Shown here piece by piece: positions 24,042 to 32,095 of a DNA stretch of 56,799 bases. The stretch covers positions 1-56,799 of the forward strand of contig NZ_BBJN01000055.1 in assembly GCF_000739555.1 (NCBI RefSeq), read 5' to 3'. Under the pieces are notes generated by a model that saw nothing but the letters and a program-made list of their open reading frames with translations, was not told the origin of the DNA and made no database searches. The stretch's first letter is position 1. Each line of letters opens with the position of its first letter. A program made the position numbers and the translations under genes. Origin of the DNA: Halolamina rubra. GTDB taxonomy: Archaea > Halobacteriota > Halobacteria > Halobacteriales > Haloferacaceae.

Positions 24042-24116
24042 GCGCCGGACCTCGTGTCCGGCGCGGCGCCGAGTCCCCACCCCTCCCCCCGCGATCGGCG
24101 ACCATCGCCGATCGCG
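24042..24116. terminator. Two strong hairpins in the gap after tRNA-His
   Basis: GCGCCGGAC (24042-24050) pairs with GTCCGGCGC (24056-24064) around CTCGT. A second, 12-bp perfect stem CGCGATCGGCGA (24090-24101) with TCGCCGATCGCG (24105-24116) has a 3-nt loop. They lie 75-150 nt past the stop of the minus-strand M50 protease gene. The rest of the gene-free stretch 23567-24192 holds only tRNA-His, its copies and these hairpins; I see no gene there. Confidence 0.5.
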
Positions 24117-24192
24117 AGGCGTCCACCGATGTCGCCGCCGCCAGCCGTGGGAGGAACAGCGCGCCCGAACTCCAGGGTCGATACGTCGCCGA

Positions 24193-25377
24193 TTACCGCC
24201 CGAACGGCGACAGGTTCGGCCCCATCGACTCGCCGGAGGCGGCGCCGCTCTGCTGGATGATGTCGAACGCGGTCATCAGGTCCGTCCGGGAGACGATCCC
24301 GCAGAGCTCGCCGTCGGCGTTGACGACCGGAAGCCGCCCGACGTTCTGCTGCTGCATCGTCTGGAACGCGTCCATCGCGTCGGTCTCCGGCGTCGCGGTG
24401 TACACGTCGGTCGCCATCACGTCGTCGACGCGCATCGCGTCGCGCTCGACCTCGTCGACCGACTGGGCGTCGCCGAGCGTCACCATCCCCACCAGCGTGC
24501 CCCGGTCGACGACCGGGTAGCCCGTGTGGCGCTCGCGGAACATCCGCCGGATCAGGTCGGCGACGCTGTCGTCCGGCGAGACGGTGTGGAGCTCCTCGCC
24601 CGGCGTCATCACGTCGGCGACCGTGACGCCGCGGAACGCCGCCTTCAGGACGGTCTGCTGGGCCTCCCCCGCCGCGCCCATGTAGATGAAGAACGCCAGC
24701 GCGAGCAGGTAGAGGTTCAGCCCGGTAAAGAGCGCGAACAGCGCCAGCAGCAGCGCGAACCCTTTCCCGACCTCGGCGGCGATCTGGGTCGCGCGGGCGT
24801 GGGTTCGAGTCCGGGCCAGCAGCGCGCGCAGCACGCGCCCGCCGTCCATCGGGAACCCCGGCAGCATGTTGAACGCCGCGAGCACGACGTTCGCGAGCAT
24901 CAGGTAGCCGAGGACGAACACCAGAACCGGCTGCCCCCCGCCGGCCAGGAGCGTGAAGCCGGCGTAGGCGAGCACCCCCAGCGCGACGCTGACGATCGGG
25001 CCGGCGATGGCGACCTGCAGTTCGATCTTCCAGTCCTCCGGCATCTCGGTGAACTGGGCGACGCCGCCGAGCAGCCAGAGCGTGATCGAGTCGATCTCGT
25101 AGCCGTAGTACATCGCGACCACCGAGTGGCCGAGCTCGTGGAGGAGCACGCAGGTGAACAGGCCGACGGCGGCGACGGTGCCCAACACGAACGGGGTGGA
25201 GCCGCCGGTCAGCGCGGCCGCGTCGATCCCGGCGCCGAAGGCGGGGTTCAGCACCTGGTCGACGAGGGTCCCCACGTCCGTTCCGATCAGGTACGCCAGC
25301 AGCGGCAGGATCAGCAGGAACGTGACGTTGAGTTTGATCGGGATCCCGAAGATGCTCCCCAACCGGATTCCTCGCAT
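24193..25377 (-). CDS. Site-2-type membrane metalloprotease (M50) with CBS pair
   Basis: 394 residues. Intramembrane zinc protease: HELGH at 80-84 and NMLPGFPMDGG at 170-180 supply the metal ligands. Six hydrophobic helices fill residues 15-240. Two CBS domains follow (about 253-375; VADVMTPGEELHTV and VDDVMATDVYTATP), which bind adenosyl ligands and could tie proteolysis to energy state. The start MRGIRLGSIFGIPI is typical of the archaeal group. Substrates are unknown; cleavage of membrane-bound regulators is the known family role. Confidence 0.94.
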   Translation of the reverse strand: MRGIRLGSIFGIPIKLNVTFLLILPLLAYLIGTDVGTLVDQVLNPAFGAGIDAAALTGGSTPFVLGTVAAVGLFTCVLLHELGHSVVAMYYGYEIDSITLWLLGGVAQFTEMPEDWKIELQVAIAGPIVSVALGVLAYAGFTLLAGGGQPVLVFVLGYLMLANVVLAAFNMLPGFPMDGGRVLRALLARTRTHARATQIAAEVGKGFALLLALFALFTGLNLYLLALAFFIYMGAAGEAQQTVLKAAFRGVTVADVMTPGEELHTVSPDDSVADLIRRMFRERHTGYPVVDRGTLVGMVTLGDAQSVDEVERDAMRVDDVMATDVYTATPETDAMDAFQTMQQQNVGRLPVVNADGELCGIVSRTDLMTAFDIIQQSGAASGESMGPNLSPFGR

Positions 25378-25457
25378 ACTCCCCGGTTCGGGGTACGGAG
25401 TGAAAAAGGCGCGGCGCCGTCGGTACGGTTTATGCCGTCGGCGCCGAACGTCGACGT

Positions 25458-25832
25458 ATGCGCGACACCGACCCCGTCGTGAAACGCAGTGGGGAGATCG
25501 AGTACGAACCGGTCGACGCCGCCGAGGGGCTGCGGAAGGGCGTCCTCATCGACGACTCCGACGGCGCGCCCAACTTCGCGATCCGGCGGTTCGAGCTGGA
25601 CGCCGGCGCCGAGGTGCCCGAGCACACCAACGAGGTCGAACACGAGCAGTACGTGCTCGCCGGCGAGTACACCGTCGGCATCGGCGACGAGGAGCACACC
25701 GTCTCCGCGGGCGACTCGCTGCTGATCCCCGCGGGCGTCGTCCACTGGTACCGCAACGAGGGCGACCAGCCGGGGGCGTTCCTCTGTGCGGTGCCCAACG
25801 GCGACGACACGATCGAACTGGTGGAGGAGTAG
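25458..25832 (+). CDS. Single-domain cupin protein
   Basis: 124 residues, one cupin barrel. The metal-binding motif 1 is PEHTNEVEHEQYVLAGE and motif 2 is PAGVVHWYRN. The two histidines and a glutamate of motif 1 and the histidine of motif 2 are present, so a metal site is expected. Family activities range from isomerases to dioxygenases and no substrate can be assigned. Tandem hairpin repeats begin 10 nt after its stop. Confidence 0.88.
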   Translation: MRDTDPVVKRSGEIEYEPVDAAEGLRKGVLIDDSDGAPNFAIRRFELDAGAEVPEHTNEVEHEQYVLAGEYTVGIGDEEHTVSAGDSLLIPAGVVHWYRNEGDQPGAFLCAVPNGDDTIELVEE

Positions 25833-25842
25833 CGCGCCGCGA

Positions 25843-25950
25843 CGCCGGGTGACAGTTCCCGGCGTGATCAGTCGCCCACGCCGGGTGACAGCGTCCCGGC
25901 GCGATCAGTCGCCCACACCGGGTGACCGTTCCCGGCGTGATCAGTCGCCC
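25843..25950. repeat. Three tandem 36-37-nt hairpin units between convergent genes
   Basis: Units start at 25843, 25879 and 25916. Each carries a stem CGCCGGG / CCCGGCG (CACCGGG in unit 3) with an 8-9-nt loop, followed by GATCAGTCGCCC. The third GATCAGTCGCCC contains the TGA of the minus-strand zinc-ribbon gene, so its last codons and stop have been tandemly copied outward with a hairpin. Likely a bidirectional terminator amplified by slippage. Confidence 0.7.
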
Positions 25951-26144
25951 GCCACGACGGCGTCGACGCCGCGCCCGCGCAGGGGCCGGCGGGTGATCGT
26001 CGTCCCGCAGTCCGGACAGGCGAGCGTGAGCCGCCCGCCCAGCTCCGTCGCCGTCTCGGACTCGTCCCAGTCGCCGTCGGGCGGGCTCTCGTGGCCACAC
26101 ACCGAACAGAACAGCGTCGTCTTCGAACGCGTGGAGGAGTTCAT
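25941..26144 (-). CDS. Small zinc-ribbon protein
   Basis: 67 residues with two CxxC knuckles: FCSVCGHES (about 12-20) and LACPDCGTTIT (about 42-52), together a four-cysteine zinc ribbon. Arg-rich C-terminus (RRPLRGRG). Small ribbons starting MNSS-R-KTTLFCSVCGHES are common in haloarchaea; a nucleic-acid or protein-interaction role is inferred. Its stop lies inside the third tandem hairpin unit. Confidence 0.82.
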   Translation of the reverse strand: MNSSTRSKTTLFCSVCGHESPPDGDWDESETATELGGRLTLACPDCGTTITRRPLRGRGVDAVVAGD

Positions 26145-26276
26145 TACCGGAGCCTACCCGCTCCGGGGCCCTAAAGCCTCTGTGAGGCTGTGTTGCACCC
26201 GCACGCCACCGGTTGACGCGGGAACGGGCCGGGCCGCACCGCATGGCTGAAGTACCCGTTTCGCCTACGACCACTC

Positions 26277-28330
26277 GTGTCTCAGCAGGTCGCCCGCGTC
26301 GACACCCTGTTCCTCCACGAGGCCGGCGACGACTACACCGTCGTCGTCCAGCGTGACGGCTCCCGGGTGTTCCGCGGCACGCTGGAGCTGAAGGAGACCG
26401 ACGCCGGGCCCCGCCCGCGGCGGTTCCTCCAGTCCGACGACGACGGCGGCGAGCCGATGCGTCCCGAGGAGTTCGTCGAGCTCGCCCGCCGCGCCGAGCG
26501 CATCCGCATCTCCGAGCAGACCTCCCCCGAGGGGCGCGAGCGCCTGCAGGCGATGCTCGACGGCTACCAGCTCGACGCGCTGGTCGTCCGCACCTGTCGC
26601 TACTGCGCCAACGCCGGCCGCTACTCGCCGATCACCGAGGAGACGGCCATCTCGGCCGATCGGGACTACATCTGTCAGGACTGCGCCGTCGAGGAGCTCG
26701 AACGGGAGCTCGCCTACAAGGGCCAGTTCACCGGCGCGGCCCAGGAGCGCCTGGAGGAGCTCCTCCTCGACGTGGGCGACCTCGACCGCATCACCGACCT
26801 CCTGCAGGGCGAGCTCGACCCCGACCTCACGAAGTTCGACACGATCTCGGCGACGACCGACGAGGTCGACCCGTACCCCACCAGCGACCTCGACCTCCAC
26901 CCCGAGCTCCAGTCGATGATCGAAGAGCGGTTCGACAGTCTGCTCCCAGTCCAGAGCCTCGCCGTCGAGAACGGCCTGTTCGACGGAGAGGACCAGCTCG
27001 TCGTCTCGGCGACGGCGACGGGGAAGACCCTCGTCGGCGAGCTCGCCGGCGTCGACCGCGCGCTGAAGGGCGAGGGGAAGCTGCTGTTCCTCGTCCCGCT
27101 GGTCGCGCTCGCGAACCAGAAACACGAGGACTTCGAGGAGCGCTACGGCGACGTCCTCGACGTGACCCTCCGCGTCGGCGGCTCCCGCGTGACGGATTCG
27201 GGGGCGCAGTTCGACCCCGACGCGACGTGATCGTCGGCACCTACGAGGGGATCGACCACGGGCTCCGGACGGGCAAGGACATGGGCGACATCGGGACGGT
27301 CGTCATCGACGAGGTCCACAGCCTGAAGGAGGGCGAGCGCGGCCACCGCCTCGACGGGATGATCTCCCGGCTCAAACACTACTGCGAGCAGCGCGCGAAG
27401 GAGCGCTCGGGCTACGACGGCGCCCAGTACGTCTACCTCTCCGCGACGGTCGGCAACCCCGAGTGGCTGGCCGAACAGCTCCGGGCGACCCTGATCGAGT
27501 TCGAGGAGCGCCCCGTCCCCATCGAGCGCCACGTCACGTTCGCCGACGGCCGCGAGAAGCTCCGGATCGAGGACCGACTCGTCAGGCGGGAGTTCGACAG
27601 CAAGTCCTCGAAAGGGTACCGCGGGCAGACGATCGTCTTCACCAACTCCCGGCGGCGCTGCCACGAGATCTCCCGGAAGCTGGAGTACGACTCCGCACCC
27701 TACCACGCCGGGCTGGACTACGGGAAGCGAAAGCAGGTCGAGCGCCAGTTCGGGAACCAGGATCTCGCGGCGGTCGTCACCACCGCCGCACTCGCGGCCG
27801 GCGTCGACTTCCCGGCGTCGCAGGTGGTGTTCGACTCGCTCGCGATGGGGATCGAGTGGCTCTCCGTCCAGGAGTTCTCCCAGATGCTCGGCCGCGCGGG
27901 CCGGCCGGACTACCACGACCAGGGGAAGGTGTACCTGCTCGTCGAGCCGGACTGCAGCTACCACGGCTCGATGGAGGCGACCGAGGACGAGATCGCGTTC
28001 AAGCTGCTGAAAGGCGAGATGGAGGACGTGGCGACGGTGTACGACGAGTCCGCCGCCGCCGAGGAGACGCTGGCGAACGTCGCCGTCGCCGGCAAGCTCG
28101 CCAAGCGGCTCAACGACCGCATGATCGGCGACGTGCCGACGAAACACGCGATCGGGAAGCTGCTCGAGTGGGAGTTCATCGACGGGTTCGAAGCGACGCC
28201 GCTGGGGCGGGCCGTGACGAGCCACTTCCTCTCGCCCGACGACGCGTTCCTGATCCTCGAGGGGATCCGCAACGGGAAGAGCCCCTACGAGCAGGTCGCG
28301 GCGCTCGAACTCGCCGACCAGGAGCTGTAG
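26277..28330 (+). pseudogene. Ski2-type DEAD/DEAH-box helicase, interrupted by a 1-nt frameshift
   Basis: Two abutting frames encode one helicase. Part 1 (GTG at 26277 to TGA at 27230) has a regulatory N-terminus, a zinc ribbon (CRYC...CQDC, about residues 107-140) and Walker A SATATGKT (244-251). Part 2 continues at once with VIVGTYEGIDHGL, DEVH (27308-27319), YLSATVG, TIVFTNSRR and QMLGRAGRPDY. The join FDPDA/VIVGTYE needs one extra base near 27224 (GCGACGTG for expected GCGGACGTG). All motifs are intact and no other decay is seen, so this is a recent mutation or a sequencing error. Archaeal homologues (Hel308/Ski2-like) act on DNA repair or RNA. Confidence 0.85.
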
Positions 28331-28360
28331 CGAGCGCGGCCGGCCCGCTGAACCCGCACC

Positions 28361-28366
28361 CTTTTG
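28361..28366 (+). promoter_or_regulatory. TATA-like element that decides the permease start
   Basis: CTTTTG lies 25-30 nt upstream of the GTG at 28391. A leaderless transcript from here would start at that GTG, which is why the upstream TTG at 28364 is not used. Confidence 0.45.
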
Positions 28367-28390
28367 CCGACGCCCGGAGACCGGGGTTCC

Positions 28391-30268
28391 GTGGCAGCGA
28401 TCACGCCCGGAGTCGTCGTCGTCACCCTGATCGTGCTGGCGGCGCTGGTGCTGTTCGCGACCGAGCCGGTGCCCGTCGACATCACCGCGCTGGGGGTGAT
28501 GGTGACGCTGATGCTCGTCGAGCCGCTCAGCGGCCTGCTCGCCGACGCCGGCTACCTCGCCGCCCCGGTGACGATGATCACGCCCGAGCAGGGGCTCTCC
28601 GGCTTCGCGAGCTCGGCGACGATCACCGTGCTGGCGATGTTCATCCTCAGCGAGGGGGTCCGGATGACCGGGATCGTCCAGACGCTCGGGGAGTACATCG
28701 GCCGGGTGACCGGCGACAGCGAGACCAAGCAGCTGAGCGCCGTCGTCGGCATCGTCTCGCCGGTGTCGGGGTTCATCAACAACACCGCCGCGGTCGCGAT
28801 CCTGCTCCCGATGGTGACCGACGTGGCCAACCGCGGCGACACCTCGCCCTCGAAGCTCCTGCTCCCGCTGTCGTACGCGTCGATGTTCGGCGGGACGCTC
28901 ACGCTGATCGGCACCTCCACGAACGTGCTCGCCAGCGACGTGGCCGCCCGGCTGGCGACGGACCCGGCGTACGCCGACACCGACCTCCACGCCCTCGGCA
29001 TGTTCGAGTTCACGGGGCTGGGGGTGGTCGTGATGCTCGTCGGGATCGCCTACCTGCTGACGGTCGGCCGTTGGCTCACGCCGGCGCGCATCCCGCCGAC
29101 GGACGACCTCACCGAGGAGTTCGGCGTCGGCGACTACCTCACCGAAGTGACCGTCAGGGACGACTCGCCGCTGGTCGGCAGGAAGGTGCGGGACGCGCTG
29201 GTCGAGGGCGACCTCGACGTCGACCTGCTCCAGCTGATCCGGGGCGAGGAGGTGTTCCTTGAGCCGCTGGGCCCGAAACAGATCCGGGCGGGCGACACGT
29301 TCACGCTCCGGACCGACCGCGACACGCTGCTCTCGCTGCTCGACGTGGAGGGACTGGACCTGACCGACGTGCCCGTCGACGAGGCCGAACTCGAGCAGGC
29401 CGAGGCGGGCCAGAACCTCGTCGAGGTCGTCGTCGCCCCCGGCTCGCCGCTGGTCGGCGAGTCGCTGACCTCCGTCTCCTTCCGCCAGCGCTACAACGCG
29501 ACCGTGCTCGCGCTCCGGCGCGGGCGCGAGGTCGTCCGCCGGCGGATGGACCAGGTGCCGCTGAAAGTCGGCGACACGCTGCTGGTACAGGCGCCGACCG
29601 AGACCGTCGAGCGCATCGACGCCGGCAGGGAGTTCATCTTGATCGGCGAGATCGACCACCACGACTACCGCCGGGAGAAAACCGGGATCGCCATCGGCAT
29701 CGTCGCCGCCGTCGTCGCGCTGGCGGGGCTGGGCGTGCTCCCGATCGTCGTCGCGGCGCTTTTGGGCTCGCTCGCGATGGTCGTCACGGGCTGTCTCGAC
29801 CCCGGGGAGATCTACGAGGCGGTGCAGTGGGACGTGATCATCCTGCTCGCGGGCGTGATCCCGCTGGGGATCGCGCTCGAACGCACCGGCGCGGCGTCGC
29901 TGCTCGCGGAGGGCGTCGTCGCCTCGTCGTCGATGCTGCCGGCGATCGGCGTGCTCGCGGTGTTCTACCTGCTCACCGCGCTGCTGACCAACGTGATCAG
30001 CAACAACGCCAGCGTCGTGCTGATGATCCCCGTCGCCGTCGAGACCGCCCAGGCCGTCGGCGTCAGCGCGACCGCGTTCCTGTTCGCGGTGATGTTCGCG
30101 GCCAGCACCGCGTTCATGACGCCGGTGGGCTACCAGACGAACCTGTTCGTCTACGGGCCCGGTGGGTATCGGTTCACGGACTACGTCCGGGTCGGCGGGC
30201 CGCTCCAGCTGCTCCTGATGGGCGTGACGACCGTCGGGATCGCGGTGATGTTCGGCATCCCCGTCTGA
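28391..30268 (+). CDS. SLC13/DASS-family permease with two TrkA-C (RCK_C) domains
   Basis: 625 residues. Two membrane halves of anion-transporter type flank two cytosolic TrkA-C domains (about 240-320 and 335-410; LVGRKVRDALVEGDLDV and LVGESLTSVSFRQRYNATVLALRR). The family sodium/anion signatures appear as GFINNTAAVAILLP with SYASMFGGTLTLIGTSTNV in the first half and NVISNNASVVLMIP with MTPVGYQTNLFV in the second. Members import dicarboxylates, sulfate or phosphate. GTG start chosen from promoter spacing. Substrate not assignable. Confidence 0.9.
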   Translation: MAAITPGVVVVTLIVLAALVLFATEPVPVDITALGVMVTLMLVEPLSGLLADAGYLAAPVTMITPEQGLSGFASSATITVLAMFILSEGVRMTGIVQTLGEYIGRVTGDSETKQLSAVVGIVSPVSGFINNTAAVAILLPMVTDVANRGDTSPSKLLLPLSYASMFGGTLTLIGTSTNVLASDVAARLATDPAYADTDLHALGMFEFTGLGVVVMLVGIAYLLTVGRWLTPARIPPTDDLTEEFGVGDYLTEVTVRDDSPLVGRKVRDALVEGDLDVDLLQLIRGEEVFLEPLGPKQIRAGDTFTLRTDRDTLLSLLDVEGLDLTDVPVDEAELEQAEAGQNLVEVVVAPGSPLVGESLTSVSFRQRYNATVLALRRGREVVRRRMDQVPLKVGDTLLVQAPTETVERIDAGREFILIGEIDHHDYRREKTGIAIGIVAAVVALAGLGVLPIVVAALLGSLAMVVTGCLDPGEIYEAVQWDVIILLAGVIPLGIALERTGAASLLAEGVVASSSMLPAIGVLAVFYLLTALLTNVISNNASVVLMIPVAVETAQAVGVSATAFLFAVMFAASTAFMTPVGYQTNLFVYGPGGYRFTDYVRVGGPLQLLLMGVTTVGIAVMFGIPV

Positions 30269-30310
30269 CCCCGAAACGCTTTACCGCGAGAGCCGCGGAG
30301 TTGGTGGTGC

Positions 30311-30383
30311 GGGACCGTGGGTTAGCCTGGTATACTTCGGGCCTTGGGTGCCCGTGACCCCGGTTCGAATCCGGGCGGTCCCA
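30311..30383 (+). tRNA. tRNA-Pro(UGG)
   Basis: 73 nt. Acceptor GGGACCG (30311-30317) pairs with CGGTCCC (30376-30382), discriminator A at 30383. Anticodon arm CGGGC-CTTGGGT-GCCCG gives TGG. T arm CCCGG-TTCGAAT-CCGGG. No intron, no encoded CCA. Confidence 0.95.
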
Positions 30384-30394
30384 TCATCTTCGAT

Positions 30395-30438
30395 GTGGGA
30401 GCACGAGAACCGGCTTAGCCGGTTCTCGGCAGTCCCAC
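30395..30438 (+). terminator. Nested hairpin after tRNA-Pro
   Basis: GAGAACCGGC (30405-30414) and GCCGGTTCTC (30418-30427) form a 10-bp stem with loop TTA, inside an outer GTGGGA/TCCCAC pair (30395-30400, 30433-30438). CTCTTTTC follows. A strong candidate transcription terminator, 12 nt after the mature tRNA end. Confidence 0.65.
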
Positions 30439-30466
30439 TCTTTTCGGCTGACGAACACCGAGCAGC

Positions 30467-30682
30467 TCACTCCTCCGGGAGCTGCTTGATCGGCGTCTTC
30501 GACTCGCCGTTGAGGATGAGCTTCCGGTACTCGTCGGCGATGTACTTCCGCAGGATCCGCTCGGCGTGGTCGTCGGCGTCGATCGCCTGGTCGTGCTGCT
30601 GCTCCAGCGCGTTCAGGATGCGGTCGTAGGCGTGTGCCGCCTCGCTGTCGAGCGAGACGGTGATCTCACGAGCGTCGTTCAT
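30467..30682 (-). CDS. Small acidic haloarchaeal protein (71 aa), unknown function
   Basis: 71 residues. It begins MNDAREITVSLDSEAAHAYD, a beta strand followed by helices, and ends EYRKLILNGESKTPIKQLPEE. The strand plus two-helix layout (ITVSLDSE, then AYDRILNALEQQH and HAERILRKYIADEY) resembles a ribbon-helix-helix or a short regulatory protein, but no clear family signature is present. Single gene facing tRNA-Pro. The 245-bp gap upstream (30683-30927) holds an AT-rich promoter stretch near 30795-30830 and no gene that I can support. Confidence 0.7.
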   Translation of the reverse strand: MNDAREITVSLDSEAAHAYDRILNALEQQHDQAIDADDHAERILRKYIADEYRKLILNGESKTPIKQLPEE

Positions 30683-30927
30683 CGTCCTCCCGTGTGGTGG
30701 CCGGTTCGGTTCTCCCCACCAGCGTCGACGGCCACGCCCTCGCCCGGTCGTCTCTGGGTACGTCGGTACCTCATCGACCGGATGTTCTTCCTGTCAACGA
30801 AAAAACTTTCCCTACCGCTATCCCGACTGATAACTCGACCCACGGTAGTACCGGGCGCCGTCGCTCCTCGGTAGTTGGGTTGTGATAAGGTGCTGTGTTC
30901 AGTCGCGGTCAGGCGACAGAAGACAGA

Positions 30928-31122
30928 TTAGTTGCGGACGAGGTTCGTCGCGCGGGGGCCCTTGTCGGCCTGTTCGATGTCGAACTCCACTTCCTGTCCC
31001 TCCTCGAGGTCGGCGCCGCCAACGTCTTCCATGTGGAAGAACACGTCGTCGTCCGCGTCCTCAGTCGAGATGAAACCGTAACCGCCCGTGTCGTTGAAGA
31101 AGTCAACTGAACCGTTTGCCAT
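30928..31122 (-). CDS. Cold-shock domain protein (copy 2)
   Basis: 64 residues, OB-fold cold-shock domain with GYGFI and DVFFH motifs. Close paralogue of copy 1 at 22402-22596 (changes include T3N, E19S, L63V, L64N). The coding regions are also very similar at DNA level, which suggests a recent duplication or gene conversion 8.5 kb apart. The promoter element is conserved at the same distance. Confidence 0.95.
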   Translation of the reverse strand: MANGSVDFFNDTGGYGFISTEDADDDVFFHMEDVGGADLEEGQEVEFDIEQADKGPRATNLVRN

Positions 31123-31147
31123 TGCAAACAAACGTACAGCCGTTCCG

Positions 31148-31157
31148 GGGATAACCC
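31148..31157 (-). promoter_or_regulatory. Promoter element of cold-shock gene copy 2
   Basis: On the minus strand GGGTTATCCC is centred 30 nt upstream of the ATG at 31122. It matches the element of copy 1 in sequence and distance. Confidence 0.55.
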
Positions 31158-31181
31158 TTGCGAGGGTCGTGGTACCACGAT

Positions 31182-31865
31182 CTACCGCTCGGCCAGCGCG
31201 CGCACCACCATCTGCAGCACGTGGACGAACACCCCGGCGACCGCGACGTACAGCCCCACGGACTGCATCGCCGGGCGGCCGCGGCTCTCCCGGACCTGCC
31301 ACATCTCGTACCCCAGTCGGAGCAGGAAGCCGAGGAAGATGAGCGCGAACGCGGCGACGCCGACGACGGGGACGAACGTCGCGACGAGGAGCGCGCCCAG
31401 CCCGCCGAGGAACGCGTACGTCGCCCAGCGGCCGTAGTGGTCGAACTGCGTGCCCGAGCGCAGGTAGACGTACGTCCCGATCAGCGCCGTCATGGCGACG
31501 ACGACGGCGCCGGTGATCGCCAGCGCGGGGACGCGGGCTCCCTCGGAGAGGAAGGCGAGCACGCCGCCGCCGAACGCGCCGAAGGCGAGTTCGAGCACGA
31601 CCACGCCGGCCATCGCCAGCCCCATCGAGTCGTTCTCGAACCCGCGTTCGGCCACCATCTGCCCGCCGGTGATCAGCGCGCCGTACACCAGCGCGCCGAC
31701 GATCGGGATCGAGAACACGATCTGGTTCACCCGCGCCAGCGGCGTCGCCGCCGCGAGGTACATCACGAACACGTTCAGCAGCATCAGCCCCGTCGCGCCG
31801 CCGACGACGCCCCACTCCCGGGTCGAGAGCAGGAACCCTCGCTCGGTCGTGGTCTCGTAGCTCAT
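31182..31865 (-). CDS. Bax inhibitor-1-like membrane protein
   Basis: 227 residues with six to seven transmembrane helices, the first at about 22-42 after a short polar N-terminus (MSYETTTERGFLLSTREWG). The helix pattern and spacing fit the BI-1/YccA (TMBIM) family, whose members behave as pH-sensitive calcium leak channels. The C-terminal Asp pair typical of the calcium gate is not obvious; an acidic or neutral pocket cannot be decided by eye. Single gene. Function inferred from family. Confidence 0.72.
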   Translation of the reverse strand: MSYETTTERGFLLSTREWGVVGGATGLMLLNVFVMYLAAATPLARVNQIVFSIPIVGALVYGALITGGQMVAERGFENDSMGLAMAGVVVLELAFGAFGGGVLAFLSEGARVPALAITGAVVVAMTALIGTYVYLRSGTQFDHYGRWATYAFLGGLGALLVATFVPVVGVAAFALIFLGFLLRLGYEMWQVRESRGRPAMQSVGLYVAVAGVFVHVLQMVVRALAER

Positions 31866-32062
31866 AGCAATCGATACCGCCAGCGCACCGAAAAGCGTTG
31901 TCGCCGTTCCGGCGACGCGGCGCCACCTCTGGATCTCTGCCTCCGACCTCTGAATTCCCGCCCCCGAACTCTTGTAGGAGGGCGCGCCAGGCCGCGTATG
32001 GCGACGAAATCGCGCGGTCGAAAACCGTGGCACAGCGGCGCGTTCACACCCCAACGGCAACG

Positions 32063-32068
32063 CTTAAC
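32063..32068 (+). promoter_or_regulatory. TATA-like element of the RPA gene
   Basis: CTTAAC lies 28-33 nt upstream of the ATG at 32096, consistent with a leaderless or near-leaderless mRNA. The rest of 31866-32095 shows no supportable gene. Confidence 0.45.
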
Positions 32069-32095
32069 CGTCGGCTGTGCTACCTGCCGCTACGA

